A stretch of 64,000 nt of DNA from Panorpa germanica (lineage: Eukaryota; Arthropoda; Insecta; Mecoptera; Panorpidae). Each line of letters opens with the position of its first letter. The first letter of the stretch is position 1. Shown piece after piece: positions 26,001 through 60,237 of the stretch. The stretch covers positions 744,001-808,000 of the forward strand of contig OY783203.1 in NCBI GenBank assembly GCA_963678705.1, read 5' to 3'. Under the pieces are notes generated by a model. The model saw only the letters and a program-made list of their open reading frames with translations, ran no database searches and was not told where the DNA came from. A program made the translations under genes and the position numbers.

Positions 26001-28664
26001 CGAGGGAGTTTACTGAGGGAATGAGGGTTTGATACGTCTGCTGACAGAGAAAACACACAGGCACAGGTTTCCAGCTCGGATGAGAAAAACGAAATTATTT
26101 AGATCACATTGACATACAACGTGCTCGTGCCTTAGAGTGTTCTCACACTGGAACAAACCATTTACGACTTTCGACGTTTTAGTAGCGTCTATTGGAGCAT
26201 TTTCTCATAAAAAGTGTGCTAAGTGCGCCAGTAAGTTTAAAACATATTAGAAAACCAGAACTACTGGACACGAATTTTATTGGCTCCGCTACTGTGTTAC
26301 AGTGCAACTTATATAAGGTTCGTAGTGACGACCATGTTGATGACGTCACAACAGCTGTCGAGGGAGTTTAGATGGGGTTTAAGTTGTCTACTGGCAGAGA
26401 GACGTAGTTTATTCCAGTTCACAAACCCGAAAACAATATGATAAAAGTAACTTAATTTATGTAATAGATACACAAGTTATAATGTCTAACCATTCATGTA
26501 ATCATGTCATATCATTTCGCAGAAATGTTTATAGTTACTGCTTGTGACGTGCACCGCACCGCGTACAACGTGACCAGTACATTGTTGTCTAGACATCGGC
26601 ATGTAATTATTCTTATGGAAAATTACCTAACAACAATAATAGTATAACGACTAAGAGTTCTCTCACACTGAACAACAGACTACTTGCTGCAATATGAGCT
26701 GAAGTTATTGTTACTACTATTTAAATATTCTTTAGTATTTTAACTGCTACGAAATAACTACAATAATAAGAAGAATATAAATATAGATTTACCTTCGGGC
26801 CTTGAGAGATTCGAAAGTTTTGTGGAGATTTCCCTTTCTAATTGGAATAGCACCTTCCTTAATGTTACCGCGGTCCTCCTTGTGTTTGGAGCCCTTTTCT
26901 CTTTTTGTACTACTACTAGAGGTGAACTCTGTAATTTGTCATGAATAACTCATTTGCATTTAGTTATTGTTTTTTGATAGGCATATGACTAGTTACAAAA
27001 TGTTTCTTTTCGCAACCTTCTATCTCATTTCTAGCTTCAATAGAATTTATATTTTTGTAACTGCATGTTTGAAAAATTTGTTGTTTTTTGTTTTTAGACT
27101 GATCTGCCTTAAAAGTGAGGCAGCTAAAATTTGGGCTTATAATGTCCGATCCATTGGAACCGAAATATATAGAAAGATTATATAAAATTGAATTTTTTTT
27201 ATTTAATTGAAACATAAGCATATTACGCAATCGAAACATTACGATTGCTTTAAATTTTGTACAAATTATATAAATCAATTATTTAAGCTGACATAGTCAG
27301 TTTTTAAATTGTGTATAATAAAAGGAACTTTAAATTTATTAATAATTGGAGAAAAAATGTTTGCGAGTTGTATAAAACAAAGCTTGTTTCTATCCGTACA
27401 AGCAAAAAGACATAATAAGGTGCTGAAACTGTGAGCGATAAGAATAAACAGTGCCTTTGTGTAATCTAATACAAATTTCAATTCAAAGTTAAACAAGGCA
27501 AGATCAATTCAATCACGTGTTGTCAACTGAAATTAGAACCCAATTGACTTACTTGCACAGTGCTTTGGCACACAGCTACTTTTCGTTTCGATTCGTTTTT
27601 CATGGCTAACATCAATTTCCTTTTCTTCACACGGTTTTCTTGGCACTTTAAGGATGTTTGGTTCATAATCTAAAGCAAATCAGAAGATCAGAAGAACAAA
27701 ATCAATAATTTGTTTAATAACTATAACCTATTAAACATTGCCAAGTTATTTATTCTATGAAAATAAACTTATTGTTTTTCCAGGTTAAAACCGTTATTAT
27801 TGAAATTTTTAGGATTCTTCACAGATTGGCTTGTTCAATAATTCCAGTACTTAAAACTATAAGTTATATATTTAAACTGAATAAATTTTTAATTTATATC
27901 TGTTTTATTTTTATTTCTAAGTTAATTTGACATATAATCGTAGTTCCACTTACTCGCACAGTGCTTTGGCGTACAGGTACTTTTCGTTTCGATTCGTTTT
28001 TCATTGCTGACATTAATTTCCTTCTTTTCCTTCTCCTCACAAAGTTTTCTAGGCACTTTAAGGATGTTTGGCTCATGATCTAAAGCAAATGAAAATATAC
28101 AAATTTTAGACTGTCAAAGTGAAAACAAAACGTATTATATGTAATTCAAATAAACGTAATTAGATGACGAAACTGATATGTCCCAGTAAACATTTTGGAG
28201 TCACTTTGACATCATATTGGAGATGCGTATGATTTTTTTGTCATGAACGCGTTTGTTTTCTATTCAGTCGTTCATAGGGAATGTCTCTTTTATAAGCTAC
28301 AGACGGCGCAACGACAGCTCACTGTTGAATAAAAGCGACTCCTGTGACAGGTAGGGAATCAATTTGAACTAAAATTGATTTTCTGTGTGTTGGTCCAACT
28401 TGTAAAACTTTAGAATTGAATTGTACGAGTGACTAGAACTTCACCTAGCCATTCTATTTCACCAAATGTTTACTGGGGTAATAGTTGGTGAATTTTACGT
28501 ATAACCGATTCGTGTAATAAATTGGTAAGACTTACTTGTACAATGCTTTGGCATGCAGGTACTTTTCGTTTCAGTTCGTTTTTCATTGTTACCGTTAATT
28601 TCCTTTTCATCACATGGTTTTCTTGGCACTTTAAACCCGTTTGGTTCATGATCTAAAGCAAAGG

Positions 28665-28701
<37 letters not shown>

Positions 28702-31700
28702 TACACAGCCAAATGGGCAAAAGTTGATCCGCCAAATCGAAAATCCGACAACCCATAGCTCGATGTCTTGTTTGGAAACATAACATAACACAACCATGAT
28801 CACCATGAATTGCAACCCCAATTAAATGGCTAGCTTGACTTACTTAAACAATGCTTCGGCGCACAGCTACTTTTTGCTTCGTTTCGTTTTTCATTACTAA
28901 CATTAGTTTCTTTATCCTCACAAGGCTTTCTTGGCACTTTAAGGCTGTTTGGTTCATGACCTAAAGCAAATGAAAATATATAAATTCTACCATGTGAATC
29001 TAATGAATGTATATCAGATTTCATCAAGTCTACTGCCGCCAGAAAGATTACTAAATAGTTATTTGTATAATACCAGTAAAAATATAGTACAGAAATGTTT
29101 TGCTTATTGGCATTTTTAGGATATTCTTGGCAGATTGGCTTGTTTTATATTTACAGTACTTAAAACTTAAGACTTACTTGTAAAATGGTTCGGAGCGCAG
29201 CTACTTTTCGTTTCATTTCGTTTTTCATTGCTAACGTCTTTAACATCACAATGTTTCCTTGACATTTTAAGGCAGTTGGGATCATAGTCTAAAGCAAATG
29301 GAGGTGGTACAACATCTTTCTTTGTTGCTCTAGGTTTCTCGCGGAATAACCTTTGTCTTCTAGCATCCATATCCAATTTTCTTTTATCTTCAATTTTCTT
29401 TTTTAGTTTCAAATATGAATACGAAATTGGTAATCTTGGATTCTTTCGGGAATGGAAACTTTCTCGTGAGAATATAGCATCTTTGGTTGGTTTTTGAAAT
29501 AAACTTTGAGTGTCTTCATAATATTCAAATTCTGTTTGCTGCATCATATCTCCTTCATTAATGTCCCATTGATCGTTGTAGACAGCTCCGTCATCTGCAA
29601 GGACTGGATTATATGGTTGTTTAGAAATAATTGAATGCAGACTTGTTGTTGCTAGTTAGCTTACCGTTAATGAGGTTAATTAGCCGGAATTCGTTGTATA
29701 GCATTGGTTCGCCAGACACCTGGTACTGACTGGGAATCAGCGGATCATCGTGGTCCAGTTCTCTCTCCAAGTAGTCGACTTCCCTCTGCATCAAACACGT
29801 ATTGTTAAAAGGAAAATATTCTCTGTAAACGTTAGTCAACGAAAGAAGAAACTATACACTGAACTGATATTGAGGCTTTAAATATATTTCGATCTTTGAC
29901 AGATGTCAAATTATCATTTGTAATGCTCTCCTCGTTAATGGGATGCCGATTTCTCTCTAAACTTTGTTCACTCTTTAAATTTAATTATTAATATTACACG
30001 TACCTGATATTTTTTGTCAGAATCAATAAGCTTAGGAGCAGCAGCAGAATTCTTGTGTAGGAGGGTATTAAGTTTTTCAAAATATTTTTTAATTTCACCA
30101 AACGATGCCTGAAAATAACATCAGATACTATATACGATTTTGTTGCGACGTATATGGTACTACTATGGGTTTTTGTGGAAAGTGTACGAACATTATAATA
30201 TAGAGATGATAGTACATACATGTATACCATGTTAATTTCGCACACTGCGTAATGCCACTGCTGACATTCTATAGCACACGCGCTAAACGCGCTATTCATA
30301 AGGTTTCGTACGCTTTCGGTAACTGTAAGATGATGTTAAAATGGTGTGCTAACCTTTACCTGCGAATGATCCCCTAGAATTCTATGAAATTTCACGTGCT
30401 TGGCGGCAGTGAAAATATTTTCGTTTGATAGTAAAAGCAATAAAACTTGTAAAACATCGGAAATGCAGGATGATATCGGACGTTGCAGCATTTTCTCTGA
30501 AAGAATAGATCCAAGACATTATCCAAGTGAAAACGAAACCTATTAAATGTAAATACAAGTAAAGAGTTTTATTATTAGATGACGGACTACGCCGATTTAC
30601 GATATTTACGATTTTCTTATACATATCATTTTTTTTTGCGCGCTAGATTTTTTATCACTTCGAAATAATTAGAACCTAGGTTCCTGTAGATCATTAATAA
30701 TAAAATCTATTAAATTAATAGCACCTATAAAGAAGTTGTCTTACAGTGAAAGTTTCACAGTTGCTAACTTACTACGAGCTAACTACAGGGTTACATGGTC
30801 TACAAGTTCTACCAGAGCAGATATTTGCAAATACGTTGCAAATTATATATCATATGAACATTACCTAACCTAATCTAACCTAACCTAAAAAAATCAGAAA
30901 CTCTCACCTAACACCATTAGGATTTCATACGGATGATTTCCACAAATTTCTTTTGTCTCTTTAACAAATGCTAGATTTTTAAATATTCTTGCACAATTTC
31001 GTAAATTATATGGAGATACTGTTGTGTCCGCATCCATTAAATACTTCATTAAATATTCCAAAAGGCCTGAAAGTTCAAGCTTTAAAAAGTTTCATTTTAG
31101 AAAATATACAACTACACTCCTTGTCCCTTGTCTTTATAAAGGATCGAGAAAATCGATACACAGGGCTCAATATTTAATATAAATTATATTAGGGCTATAT
31201 ACGAGGAAGGATTAAAAAATAACCGGATGTAATTCGCTCGCGTCGCTCGGGTTTCTTCCTCTAGGTGAGTATTAAGTAAGTTGTCATAAGTCGGCATGCT
31301 AACCGACGTCGCTTGAGACAGCAGCGATGTGTTTATCGACCTCGAAATTTTATTTTATAATAGGAAAAAGAGAGTGGGATGTGGTTGATATATATATCAA
31401 CAAGCAGGACCCAATTATGGAACATACCGCATACGCGAGCGAAATTACGTCTATGTATGTAAATAAGAAAATCTTAGTCCAGTGTAACATTATTTAAAGT
31501 AAAGTTAACTTTTGTTTAACTCACCCTGTTGAATCATTGCTACCCGTTGGTCCATATCTGGGCACAATTTACGCAATACTCCTAAAATCATCGATTGGGT
31601 AATGCTGTCTATTTGCATTGTGGAATCATCCATCTCTTCTGAGGTTTGTAAGATCTTTATGAGCATTTCCGTGAGTCCAGATCCTGATTTCAGTAAATAC

Positions 31701-34087
31701 AATCGTCCTTGCTTCATGGACGCAACGGTGTTTAGAAATCTTGCCGTTGCTTGCTGTTGGGAGACATTTAACAGTGAAATGCAGGAAGAAAATGAAACTT
31801 ATTTCCTTCATCTACGTTTATAGAATGTACTGATAAAATAGATGGTTTTAGCATTGGTTTGAAAATTGCGTGCGCAACGGTTTGAAGTTCGAAAAGACCA
31901 ACAGTTTTTATTTAAATTATTTTTAAAGATTCTTAGCAGGTAATACTATTTCTTTATTGAAAGCTTATAGGACTGTCAACGCAACTTTCTATTCTGATTA
32001 CTTACCTCTAAAACTCGGGGCGATTCTTGATTCAACGTATGAAACCAATGTACTATTAGATGATCTACGTTTTCCTTCCAAATTGTCATCTGTAATATAT
32101 CATTCTTTATATATGTTCTTATGGTGAACACCCTTTCCTTTTCTTTGCATTTTGTTAATCTCTGGAAACAAAAAATTGACAGGAATGTAACTTATGTTTT
32201 TTAATAATTTATATCATAGCAATTAGCAGTGGTGTAACCCTCATACGTAAGGTGTCAATATTTAGGATGTCAGTGATAATACGGTTTAGCATCGAAAATA
32301 ACCTAACCTTAAATTAATAAAGTAATCCGTATTAAACGCACATCACTTTATAGTTAAGACTATTTAGGAAGACGGTCTAATGTTACTAACAAGTCAAATA
32401 AACCAATGTGTGTTATCTACATCGAACGTGACTTTACGTACTTGACGTTCCGTACTTAGACTTACCCATCTTAAGGCTTGCAGTAATAAAGCAATGTTTT
32501 TATAATCAGTAGTGCTGAGAACGTTGTTAATTTTATCAAAGTCCAAGTCAAAGTTCCAACTGGAGCCATCGTCGGCGTAACTAATCAAATCGAACCTGGT
32601 GTTCAAGCACCTATCGCGAGAACCAGCGTTACTTATTTCTGGTTCAGAGTTGTAATCGTGCAACACTAAGTCATGGATCGAATCAAAGAATGTGTGAGTT
32701 TCCGTTGTTGCATTCGATATCATTTCCGACCCGCATGGCATGACCATATGTGCATTTGATGGATTGGGCTGCTCAAAAGTGTTGATCAAGGGGGACTCGT
32801 TATCCAATTGTCCATTTATGAAATATGTTTGAGACACATTCTCTTGATATTGAACTTGGAGATCCGGCTCTGCTTTTTTCTCTGAAATAAGGCTGAGATT
32901 AGAAACAGAAGTTTATGTGATTTAAACATCATCGTGTTACTACGCAACAAACGTAATACGTACTAGAAATGCTACTGTCTGCGCTGCCCGGGACGGCTGC
33001 TTCTGCAGGCTGTGTTTGCGTCTCCTCGGATGGGTTGTCAGTGATTGGCGTCTGAGGCCTCGGCGTTGCGACCTTTATGCTATGTTTCGGCAGCGGCGAA
33101 GAGCACCCTTCCGGCAGGTTATACCCGGACCTGTGATCGGACATGACGATGCTGGACACGGTCTCGCTCAGCGATTTTGTTGATTCCGATTTGTATACGA
33201 AAATGCCGTTGTTATTAAAACGTTTTTGTGACTTTTGAGTATCAACCTGAAAGTTTAGAATTATTACATTATTCTCTTACATACCACTGGTCCGGGAATC
33301 GAACCCGCAGTCACAAGGACGACCTTGTTATGCATTGTACCTGTGTAGCGAAACTAGTCGAACTCAGCTCATTGTTCAGTCGCTGCGAATCTAGGCATGA
33401 TTCTGTACTAATTAAAACGTTCTCATTTTCGTTTGCGATTTGGTCATTTTGATTCTCTTTCATCAAATCCTCTTCGCATGTATCTGAATCTTCGTTTTCA
33501 CTATTTGAGACTTGACTCAAAGAATCTAGACTGTAACTTTTTTGTTTTGAGATTTTCAATTTCTTGTCCTTGCATTCCTGAATGAACGAAGATGCTGTTT
33601 TGTGCAGTCCATTGTATAATAAGAATTTATGTATGAGTTTCATGATGAAACCATTCAGCTCGCCTGGCTCCACTAAGTCAGACAAACTCGCGTACCTGCT
33701 ATAAATACAAAAGTATGCAATCAATAAATAAGGGTGTATTATTATCTATCACTTCTTTTTGTACTGCTAACGGTTTCCGAGAAAAATGTGAAAATCACTT
33801 CTTTTTACTACAAATCTTGACGTTAAGAAAAAGTCAATTTTTTATAACCCCGAAAGTGTCCGCAATAATCATTTATTTAAATTACGTAAAATGGCCTTTA
33901 TAAGTCTATTATTTAAATATCATAATCATAATTTAATTTCCCTAATTTCCATATTTATATAATCATTATTTTCATTGTTGTTAACCTTTTGTATAATGAA
34001 TGTTTCATGCCACCTAATACATATATATCTTTCAAGAATATTGGATTATCTTTTTACTTACTGTTGGTTGCAATTATCTTTGTCCAT
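23089..34087 (-). CDS. ARMC9: LisH domain-containing protein ARMC9
   Basis: Seventeen exons, about 1,031 aa: 34062-34087, 33341-33698, 32964-33246, 32466-32881, 32006-32161, 31525-31753, 30908-31066, 30360-30496, 30004-30108, 29665-29785, 29178-29594, 28844-28960, 28536-28652, 27954-28079, 27553-27669, 26793-26915, 23089-23177. ARMC9 acts at the ciliary base and is a Joubert syndrome gene in humans. Seen: LisH (LNGFIMKLIHKFLLYNGLHK), then a Ser-rich linker, LLLQALRWRLTKCKEKERVF with YIKNDIL (human LLQALRWRLT...YISNDLL), armadillo repeats (ARFLNTVASMKQGRLYLLKS; ILGVLRKLCPDMDQRVAMIQ) and an acidic/basic tail. Residues about 760-960 are five copies of one approximately 39-residue unit, four on separate exons. 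The last two exons are less certain: the downstream acceptor at 26916 keeps the frame to ...SLLPRTPPY; the upstream one at 26929 would end the protein within a few codons. ARM region secure. Confidence 0.88.
25440..25640. repeat. Dispersed repeat family A, copy 2
   Basis: Contains AATATGGCCGAC, GCTATATCTCCGTCAACAT and AATCAATAATTGAAAAAT, shared in order with the copy at 53410-53565. No coding capacity. Confidence 0.65.
25960..26690. repeat. Diverged direct repeat, two units about 350-500 bp apart
   Basis: CTGTCGAGGGAGTTTA occurs at about 25998 and 26350, each preceded by a TGATG(A/T)(C/T)GTCACAACA-like block. TCTCACACTG followed by GAACAA recurs at about 26140 and 26660. Probably fragments of an unidentified mobile element. 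Confidence 0.5.
27553..27669 (-). repeat. ARMC9: ARMC9 duplicated exon R5 (117 nt, phase 1-1)
   Basis: Encodes YEPNILKVPRKPCEEKE... ending KSSCVPKHCA. Flanking intron sequence (CAGATTGGCTTGTT and AGTACTTAAAAC near 27830-27855) also recurs near R1 at 29135-29168, so introns were copied with the exons. Confidence 0.85.
27954..28079 (-). repeat. ARMC9: ARMC9 duplicated exon R4 (126 nt, phase 1-1)
   Basis: Encodes HEPNILKVPRKLCEEKEKKE... ending KSTCTPKHCA. Nine nt longer than its siblings through an in-frame Lys/Glu insertion. Confidence 0.85.
28182..28477. mobile_element. MITE family B, copy 1
   Basis: Terminal inverted repeats CCCAGTAAACATTTTGG and CCAAATGTTTACTGGG bound 296 bp without coding capacity. 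Sits in the ARMC9 intron between duplicated exons R3 and R4 and accounts for their wider spacing. A second, inverted copy is at 42331-42584. Confidence 0.8.
28536..28652 (-). repeat. ARMC9: ARMC9 duplicated exon R3 (117 nt, phase 1-1)
   Basis: Encodes HEPNGFKVPRKPCDEKE... ending KSTCMPKHCT. Same acceptor and donor motifs as R2. Confidence 0.85.
28669..28700. repeat. (TA)n microsatellite
   Basis: About 16 TA units in the ARMC9 intron between R2 and R3, a few bases upstream (on the minus strand) of the R3 acceptor. Confidence 0.9.
28844..28960 (-). repeat. ARMC9: ARMC9 duplicated exon R2 (117 nt, phase 1-1)
   Basis: Acceptor TTTGCTTTAG, donor AGTAAGT. Encodes HEPNSLKVPRKPCEDKE... ending KSSCAPKHCL. 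Symmetric exon, so inclusion or skipping keeps the frame. Confidence 0.85.
29178..29288 (-). repeat. ARMC9: ARMC9 exon-repeat unit R1 (inside exon 11)
   Basis: The 3' 111 nt of exon 11, coding DYDPNCLKMSRKHCDVK... through SSCAPNHFT. Just before it the coding sequence itself reads TTTGCTTTAG (for FAL-D), identical to the splice acceptors of the downstream copies, at the same phase-1 boundary. Confidence 0.85.
30864..30888. repeat. Interstitial telomere-like tract, (CCTAA)5
   Basis: Five consecutive 5-mers CCTAA with one T-for-C change, in an ARMC9 intron. TTAGG is the ancestral insect telomere repeat. Confidence 0.75.
33285..33330 (-). repeat. tRNA-derived (SINE-like) fragment in ARMC9 intron 2
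   Basis: The minus strand reads GCGGGTTCGATTCCCGG, a perfect RNA polymerase III B box with paired T-arm, inside a 94-nt intron. No acceptor stem or anticodon arm pairs around it, so it is not an intact tRNA. Confidence 0.55.
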
Positions 34088-36296
34088 TTTATTCACGAGA
34101 TAGACACAGTTGATATAATAATATAAAAAAACAATTTGAATTTAATAATTGCCACAAAAATTTTGAAATACAAATTTAAACTATAATTTTGTTTGCATGC
34201 TAATCTAATAACAAAGAATTTCCTCTTTTAAATAAAGAAACAAAAGAGAATCGATGTATTGCCAGAGTGCTAGTTCCATCGTACATGCATCGTACCCATC
34301 GAACCCATCACACCCCATCGTACTCATCGTACCTAGCACCTCCTGAGACGGACCTTTACTTGTACATGATACCGTTTCACTAGTTCCCACGGCATCTATA
34401 CAATTATATATATAATAGGATATTTGACTGTCGCACATATTTTTATATCTTAAGATGTTTAATTGTGAATGTTGAAAGATATGCTAATAAATATAATATA
34501 ATCTTTAAAATTGTTGATATATTTCTTTGCTATTCATGGTATTGCCATTTAGAAAATATAAAAGTAATAGAAAACTAACGATAACTAACTAAACTAAAAG
34601 ATAAATAAAAAAAATAACTTTAATTTTTTTTACACAAATATTTATTCATATTTTATATAACTAATAATAGGGGAATTTCCCCCAAAACATTTAAGTAAAT
34701 TAATATATATTTTTCAACAACACAATATTATATAATATTAAAATGATAATTCTAAAGAATAACTTTTATATTTATAAAAAAAACATTTCATTATCACATA
34801 ACAATTTAAATCATGATTTCATAAAATTACGAAAAAAAAAACATATTAGCAATAGCAATTTTTTAAAAGAACATTTTGATCACAAATTATTAATATAATA
34901 ACTAATAAAGAGCTATAAAAAATAATCTCCATAACCAATAGATGCGCGTAGCTCATTAAATATATCTGAAAACACAAGTGATTCTTTAAGTGTAGTCTAT
35001 TAGTGCAAACTTAAGTTTAGGTTACTATATTCTGTAAGTTAATAAATGATGTGTACATTTTGGTCAACATAATATCAATTTAAAAACATAATTAATACTT
35101 GAAAATTATAAATATTTCAAATTAGGAATGCATTACCTGATGAGAATTGTTAATTAAACAAAAAACAGGCTCTTCTTTAATGTACTCTTCTTGGTAATAT
35201 GCGATGCATCATTAATTAATAATCAATATGCATTTTAAATTATGAATTGCCTGGTTTTCATTTAATTGTAGAAATTACTTTTTATCAGAAAATATTCACA
35301 AAAATATTCTAATTCCTATTGCAATCTAAATAAAAATATTTCTGTTTAAATAAAGTTCCTTCTGTTTATATCTTGTAAATACATTGTTAAGTCATTCTTA
35401 ATATATATGTATGTATATATAGTTATATACGAATTAAGTCTATAATAATAATGTTAATTATAAAATTTACGATTAATTAATGTTTTCCCCCAGTGAATTA
35501 AAAAATCTAATATTGTATTTCTAACATATAAATTACATAAAACTTAGTATACAACAGAATTTTTAAGACATACAAAAATTTTCCAAACATATTTCGATGT
35601 TTCGGTACTAGATATTACTGATAACAAATATGTTATAAATTCATTCTTCACTTAGTTGACATGGTGTACAAAGTCGAAACCAAGGACCATTTAATCTCAT
35701 TTCCAAAAAGAATTTCTTGTAAATAATACAATACAACTCTCCGATAGTATAATACTTTTAGGCCAATGCGTCTTGTTTGCTCTACCATCCTGTAGAAAAG
35801 TCTTAACTATTTTTATTTAAGTACTAAATATATGAATTGAATATCGAATATTACATTTGTGATTTCAGTAAAACGACAAAAATATATCATTTTTAAATTT
35901 CATTTTAGTTAAATGTTGTTACATTGTGGAAGATGAATGATCAATAAAGGATCAATTAAAATATTTTTTAATTCGGTTCTTGCCTTAGTAAATTTACGCT
36001 ATTTTTATGAATAATATATTTATCAAAATCTCAAACACTATTAAAGTAGATGCCAACACATTCATAGACACAAATGTTACTAGAACGTGAATTGGTCAAA
36101 ATACTTCATGATGTGCTATTTTCTTACCTCTATTTGTCTGGGTAGAATGAACTTTACTGAAAATGCCACAAGAAACTCCCAGAGTAAAATATTAAGTACT
36201 AATATTATTTCATAATAAAGGTAATAATATTTTCATATAATTGATATTACCCTTAGAAAGAAATAAAGAAATCATTGCATCAATCTTTGTAGGAGA
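34088..36296. other. ARMC9 upstream region and CNNM 3' UTR
   Basis: 2.2 kb, very AT-rich. No credible coding sequence. An ORF at 34205-34438 on the minus strand is low-complexity (repeated CATCGTACC-like words). The CNNM 3' UTR must start at 36296 and run left. Confidence 0.5.
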
Positions 36297-58633
<22,337 letters not shown>

Positions 58634-58827
58634 TATGACACTCGTGGTCAAAAACAAACTAGACAGCAAAATAACGACTGAAGTGAGTTATATACAACAC
58701 TGTCTAGTCGCGTGTGTTTGGAAACGAGCACCCGTCGCGACGAACGATGATAACCGAATGAATTCGCTAGCCGTCTATTGCCGGCAGACCGTTCACTACA
58801 GAACGACCGCAACCTGCTGAACCTCTG

Positions 58828-58836
58828 CTTTATATA
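58828..58836 (-). promoter_or_regulatory. uex: TATA box, CNNM promoter
   Basis: Minus-strand TATATAAAG about 195 bp upstream of the start codon, flanked by a GC-rich segment (GCGCGGTGTAGG). A start site near 58800 would leave a short 5' UTR of about 170 nt. Confidence 0.6.
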
Positions 58837-59570
58837 GCCTACACCGCGCACGCGTACTTCATAAAGCTCTAGACATTATCTTTCGGGTTGAAGAAGTAAA
58901 ACATTATTTTCTGTGAAATTAAGAATTAGTTAATTCACCATTTTCTGCCTCATTACTAGTTGCAGCATATCACACACTACGATGTTCACTTTCGTTAATG
59001 AATTTCAATCAGAATTATAAATTGTTTAAATTATCTTTTGTTTATTATAAAAATCCCTGTATACTTGGATGGACAAAGCATAATCTAAATCGTAAAATCG
59101 TGCTCTTACCTCAAGGGTCTCTAAGTTGCAACGCTCCTAAAATCTAGTCGTGAATATTTAGATTTGCGTTGCTTAAGTATTTAGATTTTAGTAATATTTT
59201 AGCAATCATTTTAAAAGTTAGCATTCAGGTACCAATTACCAAAACGCTTGCTGAAAGATATTGTTACATATAGAAAATTTATTTCGATTTGAATTGTCTT
59301 TTTTCAGTCCCTATTAACTATTTGTTAATGAGTTTTAATCTTTTACAAATATAACTGTTAAATTTTCTTAAAAGAGATTCCACCAGCCATTTAAATCTAC
59401 GATACAATAACGAATGTTATCTTATTTGTTGCTGTACACATTGTTAAGAAATTAGTGAGCCCGTTTTGTAGAGTCCTTCTCACTCCTATATATTCATTAT
59501 AGCCTTTTTTTTAAGCATTTGTCACAGTCGATTTTAAAATAACAATAACTGTATTATTATAGTTATCCTC

Positions 59571-59730
59571 AGGGCCGAATTAGAGGGTGGGCAGGCGGGG
59601 CTATTGCCCTGGGCCCTCCACAAGAGAAAGGCCCCCACAATAGAGATTTTGAAAGCTTTGATGGAAAAAAATTGTTCCTTTTATTCGGAAAATAATTAGG
59701 GGCCTCCACACCTTCAAATCCGACACTGGT
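59571..59730. repeat. Dispersed repeat family C, copy 2
   Basis: Inverted relative to 50641-50817: CAGGGCCG, GCAGGCGGGGCT, then TTATTCGGAAAATAATTAGG. Confidence 0.8.
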
Positions 59731-60237
59731 TATCCTATTATTATTAGTATCAGTTCCGTAGCTGTCAATATTCTCAGACCTTTATGAAAGCTTCATTAGT
59801 AATAGATTTAGCATCATAATAGTTGAGTAATTAAAGTTAAATCAAATTTAAATAGATTAAAATATTAATAATGCATGTTCTTTTTCTAAAACAAAATAAT
59901 TGAGTTGAAAATGAATTCTTCATTTACACATTTTATATAATATCATTTATACTTTATACGAGTATATAATTGTTTATAGTGTAATATGAACAACAATTAA
60001 TGATCGCACAATGGCTACGAGCAATAATGCTTGACGTCAGACTATTGTGTCTCGTACTAGCGCTACATTTTATGGGTTTTATTGTTAGCAGAATTGATTT
60101 TATTATGCGCTCATTGTAATAAAACTTATGAGGAGCCAAGCAGGATGCCAGGACACGATAAATACTGACGACATTCTAGGAGGTGATAAGTCGGTGTTAA
60201 ATAACATAATCATTATTAACATGTTTAATCACTATCA

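Larger units (their letters stand above)
23178..26792 (-). other. Long last intron of ARMC9
   Basis: 3.6 kb with no exon that I can connect. It carries dispersed repeat A (25440-25640), a diverged direct repeat (about 25960-26170 against 26325-26680), and an orphan 63-codon ORF at 24779-24970 that I do not recognise. Confidence 0.5.

Noticed and set aside
26964..27278. 104-codon minus-strand ORF between ARMC9 exons 15 and 16
   Set aside because: Low-complexity, Asn/Ile/Lys-rich, no splice continuity with the flanking exons.
33285..33330. Possible intact tRNA gene
   Set aside because: Only the T-arm/B box is present; no acceptor stem, D-arm or anticodon arm pairs with it.
34205..34438. 77-codon minus-strand ORF upstream of ARMC9
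   Set aside because: Driven by short CATCGTACC-like repeats, with no splice sites or homology.
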